From Arcticibacter tournemirensis (GTDB lineage: Bacteria; Bacteroidota; Bacteroidia; Sphingobacteriales; Sphingobacteriaceae): DNA of 64,000 nucleotides. The stretch is from NCBI RefSeq assembly GCF_006716645.1, contig NZ_VFPL01000002.1, positions 248,001-312,000 of the forward strand. The letters run 5' to 3'. Positions 54,084 through 63,776 of this stretch are shown here, in pieces (position 1 is the stretch's first letter; every line of letters begins with the position of its first letter). The position numbers and the translations under genes are program-made. The notes below the pieces were generated by a model. That model was not told where the DNA came from. It saw only the letters and a program-made list of their open reading frames with translations, and ran no database searches.

Positions 54084-56531
54084 CTACGCCCCTACATTTA
54101 CAATGTCTGCAAACACCCCCGCTGCAGTCACCTCAGCGCCAGCCCCCGGACCTTTAACTACCAAAGGACGCTCTTTATACCGCTCGGTGGTAAAAGAGAT
54201 AATGTTATCACTTCCAGACAGCATATAAAACGGATGAGCGTCGTCTACCATTTCCAGCGCAATGGATACATCTCCATTTTCCAGTTTACCGATGTACCGC
54301 AAAACTTTTCCGGCGCTTTCGGCCTCTGTTTTCAGTCCCTCGAAATAATCATTATTGACTTTCAGCTGCTCATAAAACTCTTCTACTGACCCTGCATCAA
54401 GGCACGACTGCGGAAGCATGTTCTCGATCTTCACATCTTCGGGCTCCAGGGTATACCCGGCATCACGAGCCAGGATCAGCATCTTCCGCATAAAGTCAGT
54501 CCCACGAAGATCATCCCTGGGATCAGGCTCCGTAAAACCCTTCTCCTGAGCCTGCTTAACGATGTCGTAAAATGAGGTATCGCCTTTAAAATTATTAAAA
54601 ATAAAAGAGATCGTACCCGACAAAATAGCCTCTATCCTGATCACCCTGTCGCCACTCATCATCAGATCTTTCAGGGTGCGGATTATAGGAAGACCAGCGC
54701 CTACATTTGTTTCGTAATAAAAGTCTACACCATGCTTTCTGGCGAGGTCACTGAACTTACGATATTGCTGATAGGAAGCCGAATTGCCGATCTTATTACA
54801 GGTAACCACAGAAATATTAGAGCGAAAAACCTCTTCATAGTAGGCAATAGGTACCTGACTGGCGGTGTTATCAACAAAAACGGCATTCGGAAGGTTCATC
54901 TCCCTCATTCTTGCTATAAAAGCGTCGAGATCGGCCGGTTCTCCCGACGAATCAAGTGTCTCCTGCCAGTTCTGCAGTGCAAGGCCACCCTCCTCAAATA
55001 CCATTTTACGCGTATTGCTGATGCCAATAACGTTCACCAGGATCCCATTTTGTCTTTGCAGAAAATCGCGATGTTGCTCCAATTGCTTAAAAAGCGTCTT
55101 TCCGATATTGCCTGTTCCCAGACAAAAAACATTGAGGGTCTTTTTAAGGTCCGTATAGAATGCATCGTGAACCGCATTTAGTGCTTTGGCAAGGTCAACC
55201 CGCGAAATAATCACGGAGATATTGTACTCTGAAGATCCCTGAGCTATAGCACGAACATTCACCCCGTTCCTGCCCAGAGCATGAAAGAGTGTACCCGAAA
55301 CGCCTGAAGTTTTCTTCATATTCTCACCAACAATGGCAAGAATAGAAAGGCCTTCTTCAATCTCAGGAACCTCTATCTTCTTCGCTTCCAGCTCCAGTTC
55401 AAATTCCTGTTCAATAAGCAGCTTCGCCTTCACGGCATCAAGCGGATTTACCGCAAATGTGATGCTGTGTTCCGACGACGACTGGGTAATAAGAATCACA
55501 TTGATCTGCTCACGCGCGAGAAGAGAGAACAGCCGGCCGCTAAAGCCAGCCTTACCTACCATGCCGCTTCCTTCAAGGTTAATGATACTGATCTCATTAA
55601 TTGAAGAGATTCCTTTAACACTATGTTCTGAAGGGCGGCTTTCATGACTTATTACTGTGCCGGGGAATGAAGGCTCAAAAGTATTGCGGATTACAATAGG
55701 AATCCTCTTCATGAACGCCGGGATCATCGTAGGCGGATAGATCACTTTGGCGCCGAAATAGGAAAGCTCCATTGCTTCTATATACGATAGCTCTTTCAGC
55801 GGGAACGCCTTCTTCACCATACGCGGATCGGCTGTCATCATTCCGTTGACGTCGGTCCATATTTCAATTTCCTCAGCATTCAGGGCAGAACCGAATATTG
55901 CAGCAGTATAATCACTTCCTCCACGGCCGAGCGTCGTGACACGTCCCTCCTCGTTACTGGCGATAAAGCCTGTAACAAACAGCATTTTTCCTTTATTCGC
56001 TTCGTAGAAATCCCTGATCAGCATATCAGTCAGTTCAGTCTGAACCTTCGCCTGACCGAAGCTGCTGTCGGTTTTAATGACATCGCAAGCATTCACATAT
56101 TCTACCGGGCCGAGAGACTGCTCTGCAATTTTGCTGACAAGAAATGTCGAACAGCGTTCGCCAAAGCTTAATACCAGGTCGTATGTTTTTGGTGTGATCT
56201 CCCTTAAACTCGAAATCCCCTGCAAAATATCTTCCAGCTGGTTGAACAGGATCTTCAACCTCGTAAATACCGGGTTTTGCTGATGAACATCGAGCAACGC
56301 TTTGATCACCTCAAAATGGCGGCTTTCCAATTCTGTGACGTAGGCCGAAAAATCTTCGCCCGCAGCAGCTTTATTAGCCATGGTCGAAAGAAGGTTCGTC
56401 ACCCCTCCCATTGCAGACAATACCACAACGGGATTCTCACCTGAAGAAGATTCATTTTTAAGGATTTCGATTATAGTACTGATACTTTTAACGGAACCGA
56501 CGGACGTGCCTCCAAATTTTAAGATTTTCAT
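54084..56531 (-). CDS. thrA: Bifunctional aspartokinase I / homoserine dehydrogenase I
   Basis: 815 residues. N-terminal kinase (MKILKFGGTSVGSVKSISTI; VTTLGRGGSDYTAAIFG), two ACT-type regulatory domains around 310-460 (ISIINLEGSGMVGKAGFSGR; LSILAIVGENMKKTSGVSGT), then homoserine dehydrogenase with NAD(P) motif VFCLGTGNIGKTLFKQL and KDLMMSGDRVIRIEAILSGT. It catalyses the first and third steps from aspartate to threonine and is likely inhibited by threonine through the ACT domains. It is first in thrABC and preceded by a leader-peptide attenuator. Confidence 0.96.
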   Translation of the reverse strand: MKILKFGGTSVGSVKSISTIIEILKNESSSGENPVVVLSAMGGVTNLLSTMANKAAAGEDFSAYVTELESRHFEVIKALLDVHQQNPVFTRLKILFNQLEDILQGISSLREITPKTYDLVLSFGERCSTFLVSKIAEQSLGPVEYVNACDVIKTDSSFGQAKVQTELTDMLIRDFYEANKGKMLFVTGFIASNEEGRVTTLGRGGSDYTAAIFGSALNAEEIEIWTDVNGMMTADPRMVKKAFPLKELSYIEAMELSYFGAKVIYPPTMIPAFMKRIPIVIRNTFEPSFPGTVISHESRPSEHSVKGISSINEISIINLEGSGMVGKAGFSGRLFSLLAREQINVILITQSSSEHSITFAVNPLDAVKAKLLIEQEFELELEAKKIEVPEIEEGLSILAIVGENMKKTSGVSGTLFHALGRNGVNVRAIAQGSSEYNISVIISRVDLAKALNAVHDAFYTDLKKTLNVFCLGTGNIGKTLFKQLEQHRDFLQRQNGILVNVIGISNTRKMVFEEGGLALQNWQETLDSSGEPADLDAFIARMREMNLPNAVFVDNTASQVPIAYYEEVFRSNISVVTCNKIGNSASYQQYRKFSDLARKHGVDFYYETNVGAGLPIIRTLKDLMMSGDRVIRIEAILSGTISFIFNNFKGDTSFYDIVKQAQEKGFTEPDPRDDLRGTDFMRKMLILARDAGYTLEPEDVKIENMLPQSCLDAGSVEEFYEQLKVNNDYFEGLKTEAESAGKVLRYIGKLENGDVSIALEMVDDAHPFYMLSGSDNIISFTTERYKERPLVVKGPGAGAEVTAAGVFADIVNVGA

Positions 56532-56635
56532 TTAGAATTGTTTGATTTTAAGGATAACGAAAGCATCATGGAGCCCTTTATCCGACCCGGTGTGTAAACT
56601 AGTGCAAGTCCGCATGATGTTTCCATAAATTAATT

Positions 56636-56673
56636 TTAAAAAAAAACGCCTTCCCTTGATGGAGGAAGGCGTT
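56636..56673 (-). terminator. Attenuator terminator of the thr operon
   Basis: AACGCCTTCC and GGAAGGCGTT (56645-56654 / 56664-56673) form a perfect 10-bp stem with a 9-nt loop, followed on the minus strand by nine T (56638-56646, the first two also pairing). It lies between the leader peptide and thrA, about 105 nt before the thrA ATG. Confidence 0.85.
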
Positions 56674-56697
56674 GTATGGTTTCTTATATTTTTAAGG

Positions 56698-56781
56698 TTA
56701 TACCATATTCGATCTTCCTCCTGAGCCCGCTGTCCCGGTGGTTGTAATCGTTGTAATAATGGTATAAATATTTTTAATCAT
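56698..56781 (-). CDS. thrL: thr operon leader peptide
   Basis: 27 codons and a TAA. The peptide starts MIKNIYTIITTITTTGTAG and has 7 Thr and 5 Ile, nearly all in the first 17 residues, as in the E. coli thr leader, where stalling at Thr/Ile codons permits readthrough of the terminator. The terminator hairpin begins 25 nt after the stop. Too short for usual gene callers. Translation was checked codon by codon. Confidence 0.9.
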   Translation of the reverse strand: MIKNIYTIITTITTTGTAGSGGRSNMV

Positions 56782-56796
56782 TGTTTTATTTCGTCA

Positions 56797-56830
56797 CTAA
56801 AATAAGCAGTTAAATTTGAAAATCGCAAAA
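56797..56830 (-). promoter_or_regulatory. Candidate promoter of the thr operon
   Basis: Minus strand: TTTTG (56826-56830), 21-nt spacer, TATTTTAG (56797-56804), one base off the -7 consensus. Transcription would begin roughly 10 nt before the leader ATG. Confidence 0.55.
56811..56818 (+). promoter_or_regulatory. Candidate -7 box of rsgA
   Basis: TAAATTTG, exact TAnnTTTG match, 43 nt before the rsgA ATG; it overlaps the spacer of the divergent thr promoter. Confidence 0.45.
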
Positions 56831-56861
56831 CTTATTGCAATATTTTTAATTTTACCAATTC

Positions 56862-57782
56862 ATGCAGGGATTAGTTATAAAGTCGACAGGTAGTTGGTAT
56901 CAGGTGGAAACAGAGGATGGAACTGTTTTGGATTGCCGCATTAAAGGTATATTCAGAACAAAAGACATTAAAACAACTAATCCGATAGCTGTTGGTGATC
57001 GTGTGGAGATAGAGTTGGAGCCCGACCAGGACACCGGGATTATAAACAAGCTGAAAGAGCGAAAGAATTACATTATCCGGAAGTCGGTTAACCTTTCGAA
57101 ACAGGCACAGATCATCGCCGCTAATTTGGATCAGGCGCTCCTTGTGGTTACCCTTGCTTCCCCGCGCACCTCACTGGGTTTCGTCGACCGTTTTCTCGTT
57201 ACTGCCGAAGCATACGACGTTCCGGCAGGAATAATATTCAACAAGCTGGATCTGTTCAGCGATGAAGGACTTGAAATACTGGCAGAGTACGAAGAAATAT
57301 ATACCAGCATAGGATATCCATGTTACGAAGTTTCAGCGCTCGAAGGAACCAATCTGGAGCAGATTACCGATGTATTAAAAGACAAGGTAACATTGATTTC
57401 CGGCCATTCCGGTGTCGGAAAATCAACTCTGATCAACAAACTGATTCCAGAAATTGAATTGAAGACCGGAGAAGTATCCGAATGGAGCGATAAAGGCCAG
57501 CATACTACAACCTTTGCCGAAATGCATCCGCTGCCCCAGGGCGGTTACCTGATAGACACTCCAGGTATCCGCGAACTTGGTGTCATCGATATAGAAAAAC
57601 AGGAGCTCGGCCATTTCTTTCCCGAAATGCGCCAACTCATGAATCAATGCCGCTTCAACAACTGCCGCCACATCAACGAACCCGGCTGCGCAGTGGTAGA
57701 AGCAGTCAACGAAGGGAGTATCAACCTTTCCAGATACGAAAGCTATCTTAGTATTTATCACGGTAATGATACAAGAAGCTGA
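56862..57782 (+). CDS. rsgA: Ribosome small-subunit GTPase RsgA
   Basis: 306 residues. N-terminal OB fold, circularly permuted GTPase (G4 FNKLDL before G1 GHSGVGKSTL, then G3 DTPG), and a C-terminal zinc site CRFNNCRHINEPGC. It checks late 30S subunit assembly. Convergent with the sugar symporter gene; the two stops are 8 bp apart. Confidence 0.96.
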   Translation: MQGLVIKSTGSWYQVETEDGTVLDCRIKGIFRTKDIKTTNPIAVGDRVEIELEPDQDTGIINKLKERKNYIIRKSVNLSKQAQIIAANLDQALLVVTLASPRTSLGFVDRFLVTAEAYDVPAGIIFNKLDLFSDEGLEILAEYEEIYTSIGYPCYEVSALEGTNLEQITDVLKDKVTLISGHSGVGKSTLINKLIPEIELKTGEVSEWSDKGQHTTTFAEMHPLPQGGYLIDTPGIRELGVIDIEKQELGHFFPEMRQLMNQCRFNNCRHINEPGCAVVEAVNEGSINLSRYESYLSIYHGNDTRS

Positions 57783-57790
57783 GACTGATA

Positions 57791-59200
57791 TCAGTTTTCA
57801 GCCATCAAAGCGTTCTTCCTTCTAAGCTCCAGGTCGCTTGTCACTTCAGCTATTTTTCCTTCACTTAATGGATACCATGAAATAAATAAAACTGAGAGTA
57901 TTGTTGCCGCTGCAGGAAAGAAACTAAGCATTAAACGAAGACCATGCTGCACTTCCTCTGTTTGAACAACGTTTGCCTTAAATCCGAAATATCCAAGCAA
58001 CCAGCCTGCCAGAGCCCCGCCCAATGACCATCCAAACTTCTGAGACATGGAAGACGACGAGAAGATTAAGCCTGTTGCACGCCGGCCTGTTCTCCACTCA
58101 GAAAAATCAGCTATGTCTGCATACATTGACCACAACAAGGGAGTAACGCTGCCGGCGCAAATGCTAACTAAAACCTGCAACGTCATAATCCATGTAATAT
58201 CATTACTACCCATGAAGTAAAACATCGTATTAAATACCGTAGCAAAAAGCATAGCGAACAAGAAACTCTTCTTCTTCCCTATCCTTCTTGAGACAGGATT
58301 TACAAGAATTATCCCAACGATATTGGCTGCCTGTCCGAGAACGAAATACAACGTAGTTAGTGTTAGAGACACATCAGCGAAGCCCAGCTGAACGACTGCG
58401 GCGTCGGCAACATAGTACTTAAAATAATAAACAGCTGCGCCATCTCTCACCGAGTTAAATATCAATGTGGCAATGCCGGCCACAAGAAGTATCCACCACG
58501 GTTTATTCTTAAAAAGATCGCTGATGTCCTGCTTTAAAGAACCACTTTCATGGAGAAGGGGCTTTACCCGTTCTTTTGTCCAGGCAAAACAAAGAATAAA
58601 AAGACTCACAGCTATTGCCGCAAAAACGATTGCCGCCATTTGCCAGCCGAATGCCAAGTCAGGAACAAGCGCATTCTTCTGCTTGCTAAAAAACTCAACA
58701 AGGGGTTCAACCAACAGGAGAACAACAATGCTTCCGATAAAGGCGAATATCATCCGGAAAGAAGACAGTTCAGTTCTTACTTTCGGATCAGCAGACATCA
58801 CGCCAAGTAGCGAAGCATACGGCACATTGATCAACGAATAGATCATCATCATCAGGGAGTAACTCACGTATGCATAAATAAGCTTGCCCGAAGCTCCAAG
58901 GCTCGGCGTTGTAAATGTAAAGACCCCGATGATTCCGAAGGGAATCGCTACATACAGAAGATAAGGCCTGAATTTGCCCCACCGCGACTTTGTTCTGTCT
59001 GTCACTACTCCTATAAAAGGATCAAGCAAGGAGTCCCAGATGCGGGTAATCAGGAACATCGTACCTACTAGTGCTGCTTCTATCCCAAAAACATCGGTGT
59101 AAAAGAACAACAGGTACATAGTAAATAGTTTCCAGAACATTGATGAAGCTGCATCACCAAAGCCATAGGCCACTTTCTCTCTTAATTTTACTTCTTCCAT
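57791..59200 (-). CDS. GPH family sugar:cation symporter (MFS)
   Basis: 469 residues with about 12 membrane segments. VKLREKVAYGFGDAASSMFW at the start and the MFS-like DPFIGVVTDRTKSRWGKFRP loop are hallmarks of the glycoside-pentoside-hexuronide family (MelB/XynB type) that import glycosides or oligosaccharides with Na+ or H+. Near the GH5 genes it probably takes up oligosaccharides they release; the sugar is not known. Confidence 0.9.
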   Translation of the reverse strand: MEEVKLREKVAYGFGDAASSMFWKLFTMYLLFFYTDVFGIEAALVGTMFLITRIWDSLLDPFIGVVTDRTKSRWGKFRPYLLYVAIPFGIIGVFTFTTPSLGASGKLIYAYVSYSLMMMIYSLINVPYASLLGVMSADPKVRTELSSFRMIFAFIGSIVVLLLVEPLVEFFSKQKNALVPDLAFGWQMAAIVFAAIAVSLFILCFAWTKERVKPLLHESGSLKQDISDLFKNKPWWILLVAGIATLIFNSVRDGAAVYYFKYYVADAAVVQLGFADVSLTLTTLYFVLGQAANIVGIILVNPVSRRIGKKKSFLFAMLFATVFNTMFYFMGSNDITWIMTLQVLVSICAGSVTPLLWSMYADIADFSEWRTGRRATGLIFSSSSMSQKFGWSLGGALAGWLLGYFGFKANVVQTEEVQHGLRLMLSFFPAAATILSVLFISWYPLSEGKIAEVTSDLELRRKNALMAEN

Positions 59201-59497
59201 ATATGAGGTTTATCTTGATTTTCCCGAAGGAACTTTACCTTTCTTGCTCTTCCTTCCCCGGGAAATGAATGCTGTAAATTTCATATTTAAACAATACCCC
59301 CACTAATACTTTTTTAACTGATTCATATACATTTTCCGGCAGTTATGATTCCAACGCTCAAAATTACCAGCCTTATTATAGCATACTGATTCCCATTGAA
59401 CACGTCATTGAAGGGTAATCGAATATTATAAACAGATAAGAAAGTCCTACATTACGATATCTGAATCAAGTTTCTTTGCATAAACCAAACACATGAT
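59201..59497. other. 297-bp divergent spacer between symporter and GH5 genes
   Basis: AT-rich, no gene. It must hold promoters for both directions; no consensus pair could be picked with confidence. Confidence 0.4.
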
Positions 59498-60586
59498 ATG
59501 AAAAAAAATGTACTGTACCCCCTGTTGGTACTAATCTTCGCTATTACAAACACTGTAAATGGTCAACCGGGTCTCCGAAGTAACGAGGTCAAAAAAGAAT
59601 GGTGGCATATAAATAAGATAAAACCGTATTCAACTGACCTGAAATCAAAAAAACTAAGTACGGTCAAAGTGAAAGGAAACTCGTTTGTAGATGAGAGTGG
59701 CAATGTTATTGTATTCAAGGGTGTTTCGATTTCAGACCCTGATAAACTGATAAAGGACGGACACTGGAACAAAAGGCATTTTGAGGTAATCAAAAGCTGG
59801 GGCGCAAACATTATCAGGATCCCGGTACATCCAATAGCATTGCATCAGCGCGGCATAGAAGAGTATGTAAAAATACTGGACGAAGCTGTTACCTGGTGCA
59901 CCGATCTAAATATTTACGTCATAATTGACTGGCATTCTATTGGTAACCTTCACACAGAAGTCCTGGCTCATGACATGCATAACACTACCCAAAAGGAGAC
60001 CTTTAACTTCTGGCGTACAATTGCAGCCCATTATAAAGGCAATTCGACAGTAGCATTCTACGAACTCTTTAATGAACCTACAACCTACGACGGGCAGTAT
60101 GGCACCTGCACCTGGGATGAATGGAAACTACTCATGGAACAAGTGATCGACATTATATATGCGCATGACAGGAACAAGATTCCGTTAGTGGCCGGCTTCA
60201 ACTGGGCATACGATCTAACTCCGGTAAGAAATAATCCAATTGCCAGAGAAGGGATAGCATATGTCACTCATCCTTACCCTGGCAAAAGAGCTGTGCCGAG
60301 AGAGCCAAAGTGGGAAGAGGACTTTGGATTTGTTGCAGATAAATACCCGGTGATAGCAACAGAAATTGGATTCATGAAAGACGACGAAGACAAAAACCTG
60401 GTAGATGACGGAGTTTACGGTCCCTCGATCATGAATTATTTTCACAAAAAAGGGATATCCTGGGTAGTCTGGGTTTTTGATCCGGTTTGGGTGCCTCAGA
60501 TGATTAAGAGCTGGAATTATGAGCCAACAGATCAGGGCATATTTTTCAGGAATGTGATGCAGGGTAAATTCAAATATTCTAAATAA
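59498..60586 (+). CDS. Secreted GH5 family glycoside hydrolase (endoglucanase-like)
   Basis: 362 residues. Signal peptide (VLYPLLVLIFAITNTVNGQ), a short linker, then a GH5 barrel: VFKGVSISDPDKLIKDGHWN, GANIIRIPVHP, IIDWHS, acid/base Glu193 in YELFNEPTTYDG, YVTHPYPGKR, nucleophile Glu289 in VIATEIGFM, and VVWVFDPVW. Retaining enzyme of beta-1,4-glucan or mannan type; exact activity cannot be read. It ends convergently with the SGNH-GH5 fusion. Confidence 0.92.
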   Translation: MKKNVLYPLLVLIFAITNTVNGQPGLRSNEVKKEWWHINKIKPYSTDLKSKKLSTVKVKGNSFVDESGNVIVFKGVSISDPDKLIKDGHWNKRHFEVIKSWGANIIRIPVHPIALHQRGIEEYVKILDEAVTWCTDLNIYVIIDWHSIGNLHTEVLAHDMHNTTQKETFNFWRTIAAHYKGNSTVAFYELFNEPTTYDGQYGTCTWDEWKLLMEQVIDIIYAHDRNKIPLVAGFNWAYDLTPVRNNPIAREGIAYVTHPYPGKRAVPREPKWEEDFGFVADKYPVIATEIGFMKDDEDKNLVDDGVYGPSIMNYFHKKGISWVVWVFDPVWVPQMIKSWNYEPTDQGIFFRNVMQGKFKYSK

Positions 60587-60598
60587 TAGAAGATAAAG

Positions 60599-60640
60599 AT
60601 TTCCAGATGCCTGCAACGCGATGTGCAAGCGTCTGGAAAT
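60599..60640. terminator. Bidirectional terminator between two GH5 genes
   Basis: ATTTCCAGATGC (60599-60610) pairs with GCGTCTGGAAAT (60629-60640), one G-T pair, in the 58-bp gap between convergent stops. Confidence 0.75.
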
Positions 60641-60644
60641 TCCC

Positions 60645-63008
60645 TTATTTACATCCGCTATCTGCAGTTTGATATTTAACCAAAACAGGCATCTGAGGCC
60701 TGTCAATACCATTTACTGGCTCTATTGCCAGCTTATATTTATGCCACCATGGTCCTGCAGACCAATATGCGCCACCGATACAATTAGATTTCAGATAATT
60801 CAGAAAGTTATCAAGTGTCACTAACCAGCGGGGATCATCATCAGGCACCCCGTATTCACCTACAAACCCTCTCAGTTTGTTCATCTTCAACCATTTTACA
60901 AACGGTTCTGCTCTCGTAATCCCTGTCGATGGAGTTGTCCCTTCTTCATCGTAAGAACGCTTATATGCCCCCGAAGCATCTTTATCAAAATAAATATGCG
61001 ATTCAAATATTAAATTGTTAGAAGGATCAACAAGGTTCTTTAAATTATCGCTGAAAAGCGGCCATCTTTCTGCCGAACTCCAGCTGTCTCCTCCAACCAT
61101 TATTGGTGTTTTTGAATCAACAGATCTGATCTTAGTTATAATACTCTGGGCAATCTGAAACCATGGAGTAGCGGGCAACATATCATGCGGCTCGTTCATT
61201 ATACCATAAGCCCAGATGTTTTCTTTTGATTTAAATTCGCGTACAATTTTCGCCCATGCGTCAGCCACATGGTCAATCGAAACCAGAGGAGACCCAATGA
61301 GCTCATTGTTGCCATTGATATGTCGTCGTCCATAGTTGTGCATATCCAGAATAACCCAAAGATTTCTTTCACGGGCAGCATCAACAAAGGCCATCATCCT
61401 CGATAGTTCATCTTTATTCAATTCTCCCCCCAGTTCATTCTGAATCCTTTCCCATAAAAACGGCATCCTGAACAAAGTAAGACCCTTTGACTTAAAATAA
61501 TCGAGCTGCACAACGGTAGGATAGGTATAATTTTTATTATAAATTCCGGGAGAAGTATGAGGAGCAAATTCAGCTCCCGAAGCATTGGTGCCAAACGGCG
61601 CTACATTGCGGTCGGGCATTGCCAGATCGGCTTTACTGATCTGATAAGTGTGTTCAGTAAGCTTGCTGGCAGCGAAAATAGAATCAGGAAGTGCTATAGC
61701 TTGCTGCTCGAGCTCTTTTTCTTCCGGCTTCTTGTCCAGGTAGGCATCAAACTGGGTCTTCATAGCAGGATATCTTGCATCGTTTGCAGATTGCAGAAAG
61801 GCCAGATAGTTTTCCGAAAACTTCTTTATTTCTGTAAAATCCGCGTTCCATAACTTTTCAGGCAGATAACTGAATTCAATAAATTTGAGATCTCTTAGTT
61901 TACGTTGAACATTGCGGTATTGTATCGCCTGCTGCATTACTTTTAATGCTTGCTTATATTGAGGGGTGCTTTTTATCCCCGCTATATTTAAACCATTTGC
62001 CAATTGCTGGCTAGTAAAATTACCTATGAAAACGCCGTCAATAGTAAGAGTATATTTCCCCTCAGCAAGAGCATTTACTTTCAGTAACTGTACATTGAGC
62101 TCTTCAGCAAATGGGACAAGTGATAAGGCCTGTTCAGCCTCTGCCGGCACCGGAAAAGGCAGACTTTGCTCTTTTAGCTTGAATCCAATGTTATCCTTGC
62201 TTACATTGAGGTCGCTGAGAGCGCAATTTTCAAAATGCTTCAAGGCGCCGTTTTCTATCTCTACCAAAGAAACGTATTTTGGTGCATTTGTGGATTTCAG
62301 AAATTGATAGGCCATGATCATATTTCCAACAGGCCCCGGATGTACCCGATCATTACCAATAATGGTTGCTTTTGGATCTTTGATCTGAAGTCTGGTATTC
62401 AGATCATTCATGATCGTATAATAATCAATAACCTGAAGCTTATACTTTTTCGCTAAACCATCTATTATCTGTGTGCATTTTTTCAGGGCGTCATTAACGC
62501 CTACCAGATTAGGAGCCGGCAAATCACCCGTCTGGTCATAGATACTTGGTTTTTGGAGAATAATTTTCGTTTTAGATTTCTGCAGTCGTTGGATTACAGA
62601 TTCTAAATATCCCTCATAATCACTTAATGCCCTTCGTTTTCTTTCCTCTGTTTCGGGCTGAGATTGCAAAGCTGGTGCATATAAACTCCTGTTCACGTCA
62701 TTCATTCCTGCCATAACAACAGACCAGTTTGCCTTGCGGGGCAAGATATCTGCGTCCATCCGGCGAAGGAAGCTGTTGGCGTTATCGCCTTTAATACCGC
62801 AATTATAAAACGCTACCTTCTGGTTCGGAAAACGGGTGGCGTAATACATCAGAATGTAATGATGGAAGTCACCGCTATGTGTGATACTATTCCCTATAAA
62901 ATTAACCTTGTCGCCATTCTTAAAAAACGAATCTTCTCTGTTCTGCCCAAAACAGTAGCTTATAACACCTGTTAATAAAAACAGAACTATTATTGACTTT
63001 CCTCTCAT
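60645..63008 (-). CDS. SGNH/GDSL hydrolase fused to GH5 glycoside hydrolase
   Basis: 787 residues with signal peptide (IIVLFLLTGVISYCFGQ). Residues about 30-240 are an SGNH hydrolase: VNFIGNSITHSGDFHHY (block I Ser), KGDNANSF, AGMNDVN (block III Asn) and NDRVHPGPVGN (block V Asp/His). A linker region of about 200 residues with a helix bundle follows. Residues about 470-787 are a GH5 barrel: FRMPFLWERIQNELGG, WVILDMHNYG, acid/base Glu606 in YGIMNEPHDM, ESHIYFDKDASG, nucleophile Glu718 in GFVGEYGVPDDDP. One chain thus could remove an acyl group and cut the glycan. Next to a second SGNH protein in the same direction. Confidence 0.88.
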   Translation of the reverse strand: MRGKSIIVLFLLTGVISYCFGQNREDSFFKNGDKVNFIGNSITHSGDFHHYILMYYATRFPNQKVAFYNCGIKGDNANSFLRRMDADILPRKANWSVVMAGMNDVNRSLYAPALQSQPETEERKRRALSDYEGYLESVIQRLQKSKTKIILQKPSIYDQTGDLPAPNLVGVNDALKKCTQIIDGLAKKYKLQVIDYYTIMNDLNTRLQIKDPKATIIGNDRVHPGPVGNMIMAYQFLKSTNAPKYVSLVEIENGALKHFENCALSDLNVSKDNIGFKLKEQSLPFPVPAEAEQALSLVPFAEELNVQLLKVNALAEGKYTLTIDGVFIGNFTSQQLANGLNIAGIKSTPQYKQALKVMQQAIQYRNVQRKLRDLKFIEFSYLPEKLWNADFTEIKKFSENYLAFLQSANDARYPAMKTQFDAYLDKKPEEKELEQQAIALPDSIFAASKLTEHTYQISKADLAMPDRNVAPFGTNASGAEFAPHTSPGIYNKNYTYPTVVQLDYFKSKGLTLFRMPFLWERIQNELGGELNKDELSRMMAFVDAARERNLWVILDMHNYGRRHINGNNELIGSPLVSIDHVADAWAKIVREFKSKENIWAYGIMNEPHDMLPATPWFQIAQSIITKIRSVDSKTPIMVGGDSWSSAERWPLFSDNLKNLVDPSNNLIFESHIYFDKDASGAYKRSYDEEGTTPSTGITRAEPFVKWLKMNKLRGFVGEYGVPDDDPRWLVTLDNFLNYLKSNCIGGAYWSAGPWWHKYKLAIEPVNGIDRPQMPVLVKYQTADSGCK

Positions 63009-63047
63009 TTTTGCTTTTTGCTGTTTATAATTTTTAATCTGTGACTA

Positions 63048-63761
63048 CTAACGAAACCAACGAAATATTTCTTCAGCGATCACATTGTGTCCCTTCTGGT
63101 TGGGGTGGTTGACATGCGACATTAGCTCCTTGACTGAGCCCTTATTAACTGCTATTTTTTTAAATTCAGCGAAGGGATCCGCCAGTCCCACCTTATACTT
63201 TGCAGCTAAGTCTCTTATCTGTGCAGCATGTAATGCCAGCTCGCTTTTGGGATCAGTTATATCCTGTCGCTGGTCGGGTGAGGGAGTGACCAAAACCACT
63301 TTGATATTTCTGGATAACGCTTCCTCTATCATCTTGCTCCATGCTACTTTTGCTCTTTCCAGTCCGATGCCCATATCATTTAACGCATAATCAATAAATA
63401 ACACATCGGGCTTATGAGGAAGAACATCAGTGGTAAATCGCGTTTGTCCTTTTTCACTCCACTCTCCCCCGATAGATGTTAATATGATGTTAATTACAGC
63501 ATACGGATAAATCCCCTTCAGCTTCCCCAACAATAAGTTGGGATATGAATCTAAGGTGTGTACTTTAGATTCTGCCCAGTATCCCGACGGCACAGAATGT
63601 CCATGGAAGACAAGATTAATCGTACGATTTTTAGGAAAAACTGTCTTAAGTTCTTTCTTAACCCCCGATAAGTATTCTGAGGTTGAAGGAATCTGCCGGT
63701 CTTGAGCTGCTATCGCCAAAGACAGTAAAATCCCAAATGTTAAAAATGCTATTTGTTTCAT
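63048..63761 (-). CDS. Secreted SGNH/GDSL-type hydrolase
   Basis: 237 residues with signal peptide (IAFLTFGILLSLAIAAQ). SGNH features: LVFHGHSVPSGYWAE where block I Ser appears as GHS, the block III region FIDYALNDMGIG, and HVNHPNQKGHNVIAEEIF with the final catalytic Asn/His-Pro motif. Likely an acetyl or other ester hydrolase acting on polysaccharides. It lies 39 bp upstream of the fusion gene and in the same transcription unit. Confidence 0.85.
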   Translation of the reverse strand: MKQIAFLTFGILLSLAIAAQDRQIPSTSEYLSGVKKELKTVFPKNRTINLVFHGHSVPSGYWAESKVHTLDSYPNLLLGKLKGIYPYAVINIILTSIGGEWSEKGQTRFTTDVLPHKPDVLFIDYALNDMGIGLERAKVAWSKMIEEALSRNIKVVLVTPSPDQRQDITDPKSELALHAAQIRDLAAKYKVGLADPFAEFKKIAVNKGSVKELMSHVNHPNQKGHNVIAEEIFRWFR

Positions 63762-63776
63762 CTCCTTAATGTCGGT

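Noticed and set aside
57765-57795. ACTGATATCAGT palindrome at the rsgA stop as an operator
   Set aside because: It lies between convergent stops and is better explained as a weak shared terminator.
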